Origin: Arthrobacter sp. N199823
GTDB lineage: Bacteria; Actinomycetota; Actinomycetes; Actinomycetales; Micrococcaceae
Length of the DNA stretch: 64,000 nucleotides
Assembly: GCF_002929705.1 (NCBI RefSeq)
Contig: NZ_PJIN01000001.1
Coordinates: 747,244 to 811,243 of the forward strand
Direction of reading: 5' to 3'
In this document: piece after piece, positions 1 through 7,802 of the stretch
Numbering within the stretch: the first letter of the stretch is position 1
How the letters are laid out: each line of letters starts with the position of its first letter
Translations under genes and position numbers: made by a program
Notes under the pieces: generated by a model
Seen by the model: only the letters and a program-made list of their open reading frames with translations
Databases searched by the model: none
What the model was told of the DNA's origin: nothing

Positions 1-111
1 ATCATGGGGCTAAGCCTAACGGCCGCGGGGCCCCAAACGTGGGCCCACGCCCGCTAGGGGCCCGCGGCGAGCTTGCGAGCGGTGGGGGCGGGTGGGGAGA
101 AGCGAGTTTAG

Positions 112-227
112 GGGAGGGCGTAAGGCGCTAACCTCCGAGGGGCCCGACGCGAGCCCGGGAGCGGTGGGAGGGCGTAAGGCGCTAACCTCCGAGGGGCCCG
201 CCTGAGCGACGCGAGCCCGGGAGCGGT
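112..227. repeat. Tandem direct repeat of about 54-62 bp
   Basis: Two consecutive copies of a GC-rich unit beginning GGGAGGGCGTAAGGCGC, at 112-165 and 166-227. The second copy carries an 8-base insertion (201-208) before the shared tail ACGCGAGCCCGGGAGCGGT. The repeat lies just past the stop of the leftward histidine kinase gene. Positions 1-111 hold no gene that I can see. Confidence 0.8.
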
Positions 228-233
228 CAAGCC

Positions 234-1562
234 TTAGGCATCATTGCCTGGTTGGTTCTTCGGTACGGTCATGGTGATGAGCATGCCGTGACCAACGCCG
301 GTGTCGATGGTGAGTCCGTGGTCATCCCCGTAGACCTGGCGCAGGCGCGAGTCCACATTCCGCAGTCCTACGTGCGTCCCGTCGTGGCGCCCCGCCAAAA
401 CGAGCCGCAGTTGCTCGGGGTCCATCCCCACGCCGTCGTCCTCGATAGTGACCTCGGTGTAGGCGCCCAGATCCCTGGCACTGATCTGTACCAAGCCCTT
501 GCCCACCTTGGCCTCGAGCCCATGCCGGACCGCGTTCTCCACGAGCGGCTGCAGGCTCAGGAACGGGATGACCGTGCTCAGGACCTCGGGGGCAATCTGC
601 AAGCTGACCTGGAGCCGGTCACCGAACCGGGCATTCTCCAGCAGCAGGTACCTGTCAATGCAACGGAGCTCTTCAGCCAGCGTAGTGAAGTCCCCGTGAC
701 GGCGGAACGAGTAACGGGTAAAGTCGGCGAACTCCACCACCAGGTCCCTTGCTCGCTGCGGATCGGTGTTGATAAAGGAGGCGATGGCGTTGAGCGAGTT
801 GTAGATGAAATGCGGGCTGATTTGGGCTCGAAGAGCACGTACTTCCGCTTCCGCCAGCAACGTACGCGAGGCACTCAGCTCAACCAATTCCAGCTGAGCT
901 GAGACCCAAGCCGCCACCTCATTCGTGGCGCGTACAAGACCCGCAGTGGGTGACTTTGACAGGATCATGACGCACCCTACGGCCCGGGAATCAACCTTGA
1001 GCGGACAAATGACGGCCGCCTTCAGGTCACTATCCGGCGCCAGACCAAGGGCTTTGCGCAGCGGCTGGTCCAGGTTAGCCACCTGAGTTCTGCCATTGCT
1101 GAGCGCTCTCGCCACAATGCCCATGACGACGTCGGACTCGGGTTGCCGGGCCGCGGCACCGGTGCCATCCCACGCGAGGAGAGCGGCGTCATCGGTCATG
1201 GCAAATGCTGCACAATTGAGCAGCGTTCGCAGCTGCTTGCTCGCCTTCAGAGCGCCCGCAGGCTCAAGTCCGTCTCGTAACTGTTCGCCGGCTGCGGCAG
1301 CTGAATGGAGCGCAGCAAAAGTGGCGTGCTCAGCCTCGGTGCCAAGTTCCCGGTGCGAACTTGAGAGCCGGAAGCCCACAGCTGCCACCACGGCGGCGGC
1401 AGCCACCACGACAGCGATGGCTGTAATGAGCAAGAGGGTGGATTCGCTCAGCAGGGGAGTGGGCATGCTGTAAAGAATAGCGGCCAAGTCACCGTTCGGC
1501 GCACCGACAATGCCATTCACCGCGGCAAGGCCCAAAGTGCTCATGAATGTGACCTGCAGCAC
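234..1562 (-). CDS. LytS-type sensor histidine kinase
   Basis: Membrane-bound sensor kinase of the LytS/YehU class (HisKA_7TM-less, His_kinase PF06580 type). A hydrophobic segment lies at about residues 41-65, followed by a GAF-like region (about 105-225). The dimerisation/phosphoacceptor motif ISPHFIYNSLNAI has the candidate phospho-His at H251. The ATP-binding domain shows an N-box (QPLVENAVRHG, about 339-348) and a G1 box (EDDGVGM, about 374-380). This class normally signals to a LytTR response regulator, which would lie left of the window. It is divergent from the DUF485/symporter pair with only about 38 bases between starts, so it probably senses or controls uptake of a small carboxylate, as in actinobacterial MctC/ActP neighbourhoods; that is inference. 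The start is uncertain: GTG at 1562 is the longest reading, and the ATG six codons later is equally possible. Confidence 0.88.
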   Translation of the reverse strand: MLQVTFMSTLGLAAVNGIVGAPNGDLAAILYSMPTPLLSESTLLLITAIAVVVAAAAVVAAVGFRLSSSHRELGTEAEHATFAALHSAAAAGEQLRDGLEPAGALKASKQLRTLLNCAAFAMTDDAALLAWDGTGAAARQPESDVVMGIVARALSNGRTQVANLDQPLRKALGLAPDSDLKAAVICPLKVDSRAVGCVMILSKSPTAGLVRATNEVAAWVSAQLELVELSASRTLLAEAEVRALRAQISPHFIYNSLNAIASFINTDPQRARDLVVEFADFTRYSFRRHGDFTTLAEELRCIDRYLLLENARFGDRLQVSLQIAPEVLSTVIPFLSLQPLVENAVRHGLEAKVGKGLVQISARDLGAYTEVTIEDDGVGMDPEQLRLVLAGRHDGTHVGLRNVDSRLRQVYGDDHGLTIDTGVGHGMLITMTVPKNQPGNDA

Positions 1563-1600
1563 TCCATAGTAAAGGGGATCGCATCACTCAAGGAGGAATG

Positions 1601-1969
1601 ATGGGTAATTCAGCCCACGCAAGCAAGAAGAATCCCGTGGACTTCATCGCTGAACAGAACTCGGAAGAGTTCAAGGCGCTCAAGAAGTCCCATAGGAATT
1701 TTGTCTTCCCCGTAGCCATTGGCTTTTTAGTTTGGTACTTCGCCTACGTTCTACTGGCCGCCTACGCCCATGACTTCATGTCCATCAAGGTTTGGGGCAA
1801 CTTCAATATTGGCCTGATCATGGGCCTGTTGCAGTTCGTCACCACCTTTGGCATCACCACTTGGTATGTCACGTACGCCAACCGCAAGCTCGATCCGCAA
1901 GCTGCAGTCATTCGCACCCGGCTGGAAAAGCAGATCGATGATGCCGGCATGACTAAGGAAGAGGTTTAG
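1601..1969 (+). CDS. DUF485 membrane protein, symporter partner
   Basis: Small inner-membrane protein of the DUF485 (YjcH) family, about 122 residues with two transmembrane segments (roughly residues 40-62 and 76-98) and a charged C-terminal tail. In many bacteria a DUF485 gene sits directly before an acetate-type sodium:solute symporter, as here, where the symporter ATG follows three bases after the stop. It is presumed to support the transporter; its biochemical role is unknown. Two adjacent ATGs are present (1598 and 1601). The strong ribosome site GGAGG at 1592-1596 leaves only one base before 1598 but four before 1601, so 1601 is preferred. Confidence 0.88.
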   Translation: MGNSAHASKKNPVDFIAEQNSEEFKALKKSHRNFVFPVAIGFLVWYFAYVLLAAYAHDFMSIKVWGNFNIGLIMGLLQFVTTFGITTWYVTYANRKLDPQAAVIRTRLEKQIDDAGMTKEEV

Positions 1970-1972
1970 CTC

Positions 1973-3625
1973 ATGAGCCTGTCTTCAACACTTTCCGCCG
2001 CAGCGCCGATGGCAAAAACGCTCAGTGAGCAAACCAAGGAAAACTCCTGGATCAACATTTTGATCTTCGTTGCTTTCGTTGCCATCACCATGATTGTCGT
2101 GTTCCGGGCCAGCCGCAACAACAAGACAGCGGCAGACTACTACGCCGCTGGTCGGTCCTTCTCCGGCGGTCAGAACGGCACCGCCATTGCCGGTGATTAC
2201 CTCTCCGCTGCATCCTTCTTGGGCATTACAGGAGCCATCGCCGTCAACGGTTACGACGGCTTCCTCTACTCCATTGGCTTCCTTGTGGCCTGGCTGGTGG
2301 CACTGCTGCTAGTTGCTGAACTGTTGCGCAACACGGGCAAGTTCACCATGGCAGATGTCCTCTCCTTCCGCCTGAAGCAACGCCCCGTCCGCATTGCTGC
2401 AGCGACCACCACACTGGTGGTGTGCTTCTTCTACCTGCTGGCCCAGATGGCCGGTGCTGGTGGCCTTGTTTCGCTGCTGCTCGGTTTGGACAACTCCAAC
2501 AAGGCAGGTCAGAACATTGTCATCGCTGTAGTCGGCGTCCTGATGATCGTGTACGTACTCATCGGCGGCATGAAGGGCACCACCTGGGTTCAGATCATCA
2601 AGGCCTTCCTGCTGATCATTGGTGCTGGCATCATGACCATCATTGTGCTGGCCATGCACGGCTTCAACCTCTCCACCCTCATGGATGCCGCAGTGCAGAC
2701 CTCCATCAATGAAGGCGGCGTTGGCGAGGCACTGCTGAACCCGGGCGCCCAGTACGGCAAGGCCCCGCTTGACTTTGTTTCACTGGCGCTGGCATTGGTG
2801 CTCGGTACCGCGGCTCTGCCGCACGTGCTGATGCGCTTCTACACTGTCCCCACTGCCAAGGAGGCTCGCAAGTCTGTTGTTTGGGCCATCTGGCTCATCG
2901 GCGGGTTCTACGTCTTCACCCTGGTTCTGGGTTATGGCGCTGGTGCACTCATCGGCAAGGAAGCAATCCTGTCCGCTCCCGGCGGCGTCAATGCTGCGGC
3001 TCCGCTATTGGCATTCGTTATTGGCGGTCCGATCCTGCTTGGTTTCATCTCCGCCGTTGCTTTCGCCACGATCCTTGCAGTGGTGGCCGGGTTGACCATC
3101 ACGGCAGCAGCATCCTTCGCTCACGATATCTACTCCAACGTTATCGTCAAGGGTGATCCCAAGCCGGAGATGGAGGTCAAGGTAGCCCGACGCACTGTCA
3201 TTGTGATTGGCTTGGTCGCCATTGGCGGCGGCATCTTGGCCAACGGTCAGAACATTGCGTTCCTGGTAGCGCTGGCCTTCGCCATTGCTGCCTCTGCCAA
3301 CCTGCCTACCATCATTTACTCGCTGTTCTGGAAGAAGTTCACCACGCAGGGTGCCCTGTGGAGCATGTACGGCGGTCTGGCCTCGGCCATCCTGCTGATC
3401 GCATTCTCCCCGGTGGTTTCCGGCAACGAGAAGGCCATGATCCCCGGCGCCGACTTCTCCTGGTTCCCGCTGGCCAACCCCGGTATCATCTCCATCCCGC
3501 TCGCCTTCTTCCTGGGCTGGTTGGGCACTGTGTTGGATAAGAACTCCGAGGATCCGCGCATACAGGCTGAGATGGACGTCCGTTCACTCACCGGCGTTGG
3601 AGCCGAGAAGGCCTCCGACCACTAA
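1973..3625 (+). CDS. actP: Cation/acetate-type symporter (SSF family)
   Basis: Sodium:solute symporter family protein of 550 residues with about 13 hydrophobic segments. It is closest by motif to ActP/MctC-type monocarboxylate (acetate, propionate, pyruvate) transporters: an early ADYYAAGR motif followed by GDYLSAASFLG is typical of that branch. It follows the DUF485 gene closely, with GGAAGAGG ahead of the ATG, and is followed by a rho-independent terminator, so the two genes form a simple operon. Substrate cannot be fixed from sequence; acetate, propionate and pyruvate all fit. A LytS-type kinase is divergent and may regulate it. Confidence 0.9.
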   Translation: MSLSSTLSAAAPMAKTLSEQTKENSWINILIFVAFVAITMIVVFRASRNNKTAADYYAAGRSFSGGQNGTAIAGDYLSAASFLGITGAIAVNGYDGFLYSIGFLVAWLVALLLVAELLRNTGKFTMADVLSFRLKQRPVRIAAATTTLVVCFFYLLAQMAGAGGLVSLLLGLDNSNKAGQNIVIAVVGVLMIVYVLIGGMKGTTWVQIIKAFLLIIGAGIMTIIVLAMHGFNLSTLMDAAVQTSINEGGVGEALLNPGAQYGKAPLDFVSLALALVLGTAALPHVLMRFYTVPTAKEARKSVVWAIWLIGGFYVFTLVLGYGAGALIGKEAILSAPGGVNAAAPLLAFVIGGPILLGFISAVAFATILAVVAGLTITAAASFAHDIYSNVIVKGDPKPEMEVKVARRTVIVIGLVAIGGGILANGQNIAFLVALAFAIAASANLPTIIYSLFWKKFTTQGALWSMYGGLASAILLIAFSPVVSGNEKAMIPGADFSWFPLANPGIISIPLAFFLGWLGTVLDKNSEDPRIQAEMDVRSLTGVGAEKASDH

Positions 3626-3642
3626 AAGGTCTAGTACGCGTC

Positions 3643-3688
3643 AAGGCCCCGTTTACCGTCATAATTACGACGGCGGACGGGGCCTTTT
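3643..3688 (+). terminator. Intrinsic terminator after the symporter operon
   Basis: AAGGCCCCGT at 3643 pairs with ACGGGGCCTT ending near 3686, followed by a T-run. The loop contains a second short stem (CCGTC/GACGG) and an ACGACGGCGG motif that recurs in other hairpins of this window. Confidence 0.85.
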
Positions 3689-3729
3689 GCGTTCCGGTGC
3701 GGCATTGGCGGCGGGTTGGATGGGTTCAT

Positions 3730-4527
3730 TTAGTGGTGGTGACCCTGGTCCTTCAACCGTTGGATATTCTCGGGTACCACGTTGTTGTCATGGTCGCTGT
3801 GGCCCGAATCGCTGTGCCCCGAATCGCTGTGGCCTGAGTGGGGCACGGCAAGCTCACCTGCCGTTGATGCGGCCATGCCAACAGTGGTAAGTGCCGCAAC
3901 GAACAGCGATGTAGCAAAAAGCGTTCCCACCACGGCAGCCGCTGATCGTGGCTTGGTTGTCGCTGCCGCCGCACCCTCCGCCGAAGCAGCATTACCTGGA
4001 GAGTTTCCTTGGATGCCGCTCCTGCGCAGAGGCGCATTGCGTTGCCAGCCCAATACTGCTGTTGCCGAGAGTTCCAGAGCCAGCATCGTGGCAAGCGTTG
4101 CGTCAAAGGTCCGCTCCGCAGCGGGCATCCGCCACAGTCCCATCAGCAGGCCGATGAGATGGACGCCCGCGGCGAGTGACAAGACAAGAAGCACAATGTC
4201 AGCCCTGAGGAGCTTTCCGTGTCGCAATGCCCAAAGACCATAGCCAAGGGCCGCCAGCCCATAGATGGCCGAGAAAACGCCGAGTACCCCCAGCACGATG
4301 GTGCCGCTACCGCCTGAGGAGGATACGCCGTCGGAAGTTCCGTTGAGTCCGGGTAGCAAACTTGACGCCGCCGCACTCGAAAGGGCAGCGATTCCCAGCA
4401 GAGCCACGCACGTGAACAGCCATGCCGGTTCATTGGCGGAAGCCTCAGTGCTCCGTTGCTGCACCGTGGCGGCTGCTCTTCGCTCATGCCCGGCGGTGTG
4501 CCCAGCGGTATTCTCGGCGGTTTTCAT
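3730..4527 (-). CDS. Membrane protein with His/Asp/Ser repeat tail
   Basis: Not recognised as a named family. It has 265 residues with four to five hydrophobic segments (about 36-58, 76-101, 112-133, 143-160, 200-222) and a soluble tail. The tail contains three GHSDS-like repeats (HSGHSDSGHSDSGHSDHD, about residues 232-249) and ends in GHHH. Such His/Asp-rich tails often bind divalent metals, but nothing else here proves that. The start is two bases beyond the stop of the DUF4383 gene on the same strand, so the two are co-transcribed. N-terminal residues 1-33 are polar and low-complexity. Confidence 0.65.
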   Translation of the reverse strand: MKTAENTAGHTAGHERRAAATVQQRSTEASANEPAWLFTCVALLGIAALSSAAASSLLPGLNGTSDGVSSSGGSGTIVLGVLGVFSAIYGLAALGYGLWALRHGKLLRADIVLLVLSLAAGVHLIGLLMGLWRMPAAERTFDATLATMLALELSATAVLGWQRNAPLRRSGIQGNSPGNAASAEGAAAATTKPRSAAAVVGTLFATSLFVAALTTVGMAASTAGELAVPHSGHSDSGHSDSGHSDHDNNVVPENIQRLKDQGHHH

Positions 4528-4529
4528 GG

Positions 4530-4937
4530 TTAGGCAGTCGCGGTGGAGGAGGTGACGCGATCCTGTGAGAGGCCTACCGCGAGCAGCACGATGGCGCTTC
4601 CCAGGTGGAGCACGTTGTCGGCGCCGTTGAGGGCGATGATGTTCAAGGCCGTGCCAGGCAGGAACAGCCCGACTATTCCAACCAGCAAGTACACCGAACC
4701 CACGGTGGAGTTCATGGTCTTGGCAGCCTTGGTCGAGGCCAGCCCGGCGAACAGAAGGGCGGCGCCAATGGCCAAGTGAATCACGTTGTGCAGCGGATTG
4801 ACCTCAAAAACAATCAAATTCCGGCCTTCGGTGGCAAAGAATCCGATGCCGCTGGTGACGAAGAATCCAAGGATTCCAACCAAAAGATAAACGGCGCCAA
4901 AGACGGTGGCTAGCAGCCTGTTCGGTGAAGTGCGCAT
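4530..4937 (-). CDS. DUF4383 membrane protein
   Basis: 135-residue protein of the DUF4383 family, with four transmembrane segments arranged as two similar halves. Each half has a YLLVGI(L/V)G motif (residues about 17-24 and 82-89) and an N-x(2)-H-(L/V) type motif (HNVIHLAIGAALL and DNVLHLGSAIVLL), suggesting internal duplication. Function is unknown. A good ribosome site (AAGGAG) precedes the ATG. First gene of a two-gene leftward unit with the His-tail membrane protein. Confidence 0.85.
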   Translation of the reverse strand: MRTSPNRLLATVFGAVYLLVGILGFFVTSGIGFFATEGRNLIVFEVNPLHNVIHLAIGAALLFAGLASTKAAKTMNSTVGSVYLLVGIVGLFLPGTALNIIALNGADNVLHLGSAIVLLAVGLSQDRVTSSTATA

Positions 4938-5059
4938 GATGAATACTCCTTTTTCGTAGACGAAGCGTGATGACGATTCGTCTGGTCCTGATACGGGCTC
5001 ATGATGAACCTGTGCCAGTAATTCGGAGCAGCGACTGGCGTGGATTGGGAGGGCGTGGA

Positions 5060-5539
5060 CTATTTTTTCAGATCCCGCTCCAGCAGTGGGGTCATGCGGA
5101 AGGGGACTAGTTCCTGCATGGCCAGTGAGGTCTCGGTCCGTTCCACACCGTCACAGGCCAGGATCTTTCCGTTGATGCGGAACAGATCCTCGGCTCCCGT
5201 AGACACCACCCGTATCAGGAGATCCGCGCGGCCACTGAGACCGTGGGCTTCAACTACCTCCGGGATCGCTGCCAGTGAGGTCGCCAGAGCGCTCAGTTTC
5301 TGCTGTTGGACATGGATCGAAATGAACGCGGATAGCGGGTAGCCCAAAGTGCTCGCGTTGATGCGGTGGTCAAACGGTAAGAATGCGTGGCGCTTCTCCA
5401 GCGACACCATGCGGGCTTGGACCGTGTTGCGTGAGAGTCCCAAGTGTGCGGCCATGGCAACCACGGTTTGACGTGGATCCTGTATCAGCGCCAGCAAGAT
5501 CCGGGCGTCTGTTCCATCAAGTTCATTAATATGAGGCAT
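5060..5539 (-). CDS. Lrp/AsnC-family transcriptional regulator
   Basis: Leucine-responsive/AsnC family DNA-binding protein, 159 residues from the chosen start MPHINELDGTDARIL. An N-terminal helix-turn-helix (about residues 8-58, with LGLSRNTVQARMVSLEKR) is followed by the RAM ligand-binding domain (about 70-145). It is divergent from the branched-chain 2-oxoacid dehydrogenase operon, so it is very likely its regulator and senses an amino acid or 2-oxoacid. The frame is open 17 codons further upstream, but family alignment and an extended -10 (TGCTAATCT) ending seven bases before this ATG favour the internal start. No Shine-Dalgarno sequence is visible, so the mRNA may be leaderless. Confidence 0.88.
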   Translation of the reverse strand: MPHINELDGTDARILLALIQDPRQTVVAMAAHLGLSRNTVQARMVSLEKRHAFLPFDHRINASTLGYPLSAFISIHVQQQKLSALATSLAAIPEVVEAHGLSGRADLLIRVVSTGAEDLFRINGKILACDGVERTETSLAMQELVPFRMTPLLERDLKK

Positions 5540-5586
5540 AGTGCGCAGATTAGCACGGTTGGACAAGTGCGCGCTGGGCACTATGC
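5536..5586. promoter_or_regulatory. Candidate Lrp operator, 9-bp inverted repeat
   Basis: Perfect inverted repeat GCATAGTGC (5536-5544) and GCACTATGC (5578-5586), centres 42 bp apart, i.e. about four helical turns. The left arm overlaps the regulator start codon. This geometry fits binding by an Lrp oligomer and autoregulation, but it is a prediction. A weaker CAAT/ATTG pair follows at 5588-5608. Confidence 0.45.
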
Positions 5587-5681
5587 TCAATTATTTTCTT
5601 GGTTATTGCACCAGATGTAGCACGTGAGTAGGGTCACACTCATAGGGATTTATCCGGTCAGCACGCAAGGAGGCGAGCGCC

Positions 5682-6794
5682 ATGAATGATTCGCGCCATG
5701 GGACCACGGTCCCTGCAGGCATGCATATGCACCACCTCATTACGGCTACGGGGGAACGCACCAGCGATGAGCTGTTGGATGAGTTTGTCAGCGATGTTGA
5801 CCATGTAACTCTGCGTGGCTTGTACCGGGACATGCTGGTCATTCGTCGCATCGACTTTGAAGCCACGGCTCTCCAACGTCAAGGACAGCTTGCCCTGTGG
5901 CCCCCGTTGTTGGGGCAGGAGGCAGCTCAGATTGGTTCCGTCCGCGCACTTGATCCGGAAGATTTCATCTTCCCCACCTACCGGGAAAACGGAGTCGCCT
6001 ATATCCGCGGCGCCAACCTTGCCGGCATCATGAGCACCTGGCGTGGCAGCGCCAATACCGGCTGGGACCCGCACGAATTCAACATGGCCACCCCGCAAAT
6101 CATCATCGGAGCCCAGACACTGCACGCTACGGGGTATGCCATGGGAATTGCCATGGAAGGCAAGGAATCCCTGTCCATTGCCTACTTGGGAGATGGCGCC
6201 ACGAGCCAGGGTGACGTTCATGAATCCCTGGTTTTCGCTGCCAGCTTCCAGGCGCCGGTGATTTTCTTCTGCCAAAACAACCACTGGGCCATCTCCGAGC
6301 CTGTGGGCCTGCAATCGCACCTGCCACTGGCCAGCCGTGCCTCCGGCTACGGCATACCCAGCCTGCAAGTGGACGGCAACGATGTCCTGGCCGTTCTGGC
6401 CGCCACCCGTTGGGCCGCCCGCCGCGCCCGCACCGGCGGTGGCCCCAGTTTTATCGAGGCTGTCACCTACAGGATGGGCCCGCACACCACCGCCGATGAC
6501 CCCACCCGATACCGCGGCGTCACCGAGTTGGAGGAATGGGCCGCCAAGGACCCGCTCACGCGCCTGCGAAGCTACCTCTTTAACGCTGGAATGCTCGACG
6601 CCGAAACTGAGGCTGCGATCGCAGCGGAGGCTGACGCTGTGGCCGCCGAGCTACGGGACGGCTGCATCAACCTTCCTGACCCGGAAGCACTGAGCGCCTT
6701 TGAAAACGTTTATGTTGACCCTCATCCCGTGCTTGATCGCCAACGCGAGGAGTACCGGCGGTACCTAAGCTCTTTCGAAGGGAGCGCATCATGA
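5682..6794 (+). CDS. bkdA: Branched-chain 2-oxoacid dehydrogenase E1 alpha
   Basis: Thiamin-diphosphate-dependent E1 alpha subunit, 370 residues. It carries the TPP/Mg motif GDGATSQGD followed by NN (about residues 168-207) and the family phosphorylation-loop-like region YRMGPHTTADDPTRYR. With E1 beta it decarboxylates 2-oxoacids from valine, leucine and isoleucine (or pyruvate) and passes the acyl group to E2 lipoate. AAGGAGG precedes the ATG. It overlaps E1 beta by four bases (ATGA). Branched-chain substrate preference is inferred from the divergent Lrp regulator and the neighbouring leucine operon; pyruvate dehydrogenase of the alpha2beta2 type is the alternative. Confidence 0.9.
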   Translation: MNDSRHGTTVPAGMHMHHLITATGERTSDELLDEFVSDVDHVTLRGLYRDMLVIRRIDFEATALQRQGQLALWPPLLGQEAAQIGSVRALDPEDFIFPTYRENGVAYIRGANLAGIMSTWRGSANTGWDPHEFNMATPQIIIGAQTLHATGYAMGIAMEGKESLSIAYLGDGATSQGDVHESLVFAASFQAPVIFFCQNNHWAISEPVGLQSHLPLASRASGYGIPSLQVDGNDVLAVLAATRWAARRARTGGGPSFIEAVTYRMGPHTTADDPTRYRGVTELEEWAAKDPLTRLRSYLFNAGMLDAETEAAIAAEADAVAAELRDGCINLPDPEALSAFENVYVDPHPVLDRQREEYRRYLSSFEGSAS

Positions 6795-7801
6795 GCAAGC
6801 TGAGCCTGACACAGGCCATCAATGCCGGACTTCGCAAGGCTATGGAAGACGATCCCAAGGTGGTTCTTTTAGGGGAAGACATTGGCACCTTGGGAGGAGT
6901 CTTCCGTGTCACTGACGGATTGATGAAGGACTTTGGCTCTCACCGCGTCATCGATACTCCGCTGGCAGAATCAGCCATCATTGGCACCGCCGTGGGCCTG
7001 GCCTACCGAGGCTTCAGGCCCGTCTGCGAGATCCAGTTTGACGGATTCATTTACCCAGGATTCGATCAGATTGTCTCCCAAGTGGCCAAGCTACACATGC
7101 GCACCCATGGTCAAGTGCGGATGCCACTGACCATCCGTGTACCGTTTGGCGGCGGCATTGGCTCCCCGGAGCACCACTCGGAATCACCAGAGGCCTATTT
7201 TGTGCACACGTCGGGGCTGCGCGTCATCAGCCCCTCCAGCCCCCAGGACGCTTACACCATGCTGCGCCAGGCCATCGCCAGCGATGACCCCGTTCTCTAC
7301 TTTGAGCCCAAGCGCCGCTACCACACCAAGGGTGAGGTGGATCTGGCTGCGCCGCTATCTGCCGCTCCCGAGATGGGGTCCGCGCGCGTAGTCTGCGCCG
7401 GAACCGATGTCACCCTAGTTGCTTACGGCCCACTGGTGAAGACGGCCATGGACGCTGCCAGTGCTGCGGCCGATGAAGGCATCTCGATCGAAGTCATCGA
7501 TCTACGTTCGCTCTCACCCCTTGACTATCCAACGCTGATCGAATCCGTGCGGCGGACAGGACGGCTGGTCATTGCTCATGAGGCTGGCAAAACCATGGGA
7601 CTCGGGGCTGAAATTACCGCGACAGTCACGGAGCGGTGCTTCAACTACCTAGAAAGCGCACCGGTGCGAGTCACCGGATTTGATATCCCGTATCCGCCGT
7701 CCAAGCTGGAAAAGCACCACCTCCCGGACCTTGACCGGATACTCGACGGCGTTGACCGCGCCTTGGGACGCACCAACTCACAGACTGGCATGGAGGACTA
7801 A
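6791..7801 (+). CDS. bkdB: Branched-chain 2-oxoacid dehydrogenase E1 beta
   Basis: 336-residue E1 beta subunit with an N-terminal transketolase pyrimidine-binding domain (GEDIG at about 28-32, then DTPLAESAIIG) and a C-terminal transketolase domain (IEVIDLRSLSPLD about 234-246; HEAGKTMGLGAEI). It pairs with the upstream alpha subunit to form the alpha2beta2 E1. The start overlaps the alpha-subunit stop, and the E2 gene starts one base after its own stop, so the three subunits are translationally coupled. Confidence 0.92.
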   Translation: MSKLSLTQAINAGLRKAMEDDPKVVLLGEDIGTLGGVFRVTDGLMKDFGSHRVIDTPLAESAIIGTAVGLAYRGFRPVCEIQFDGFIYPGFDQIVSQVAKLHMRTHGQVRMPLTIRVPFGGGIGSPEHHSESPEAYFVHTSGLRVISPSSPQDAYTMLRQAIASDDPVLYFEPKRRYHTKGEVDLAAPLSAAPEMGSARVVCAGTDVTLVAYGPLVKTAMDAASAAADEGISIEVIDLRSLSPLDYPTLIESVRRTGRLVIAHEAGKTMGLGAEITATVTERCFNYLESAPVRVTGFDIPYPPSKLEKHHLPDLDRILDGVDRALGRTNSQTGMED

Positions 7802-7802
7802 C

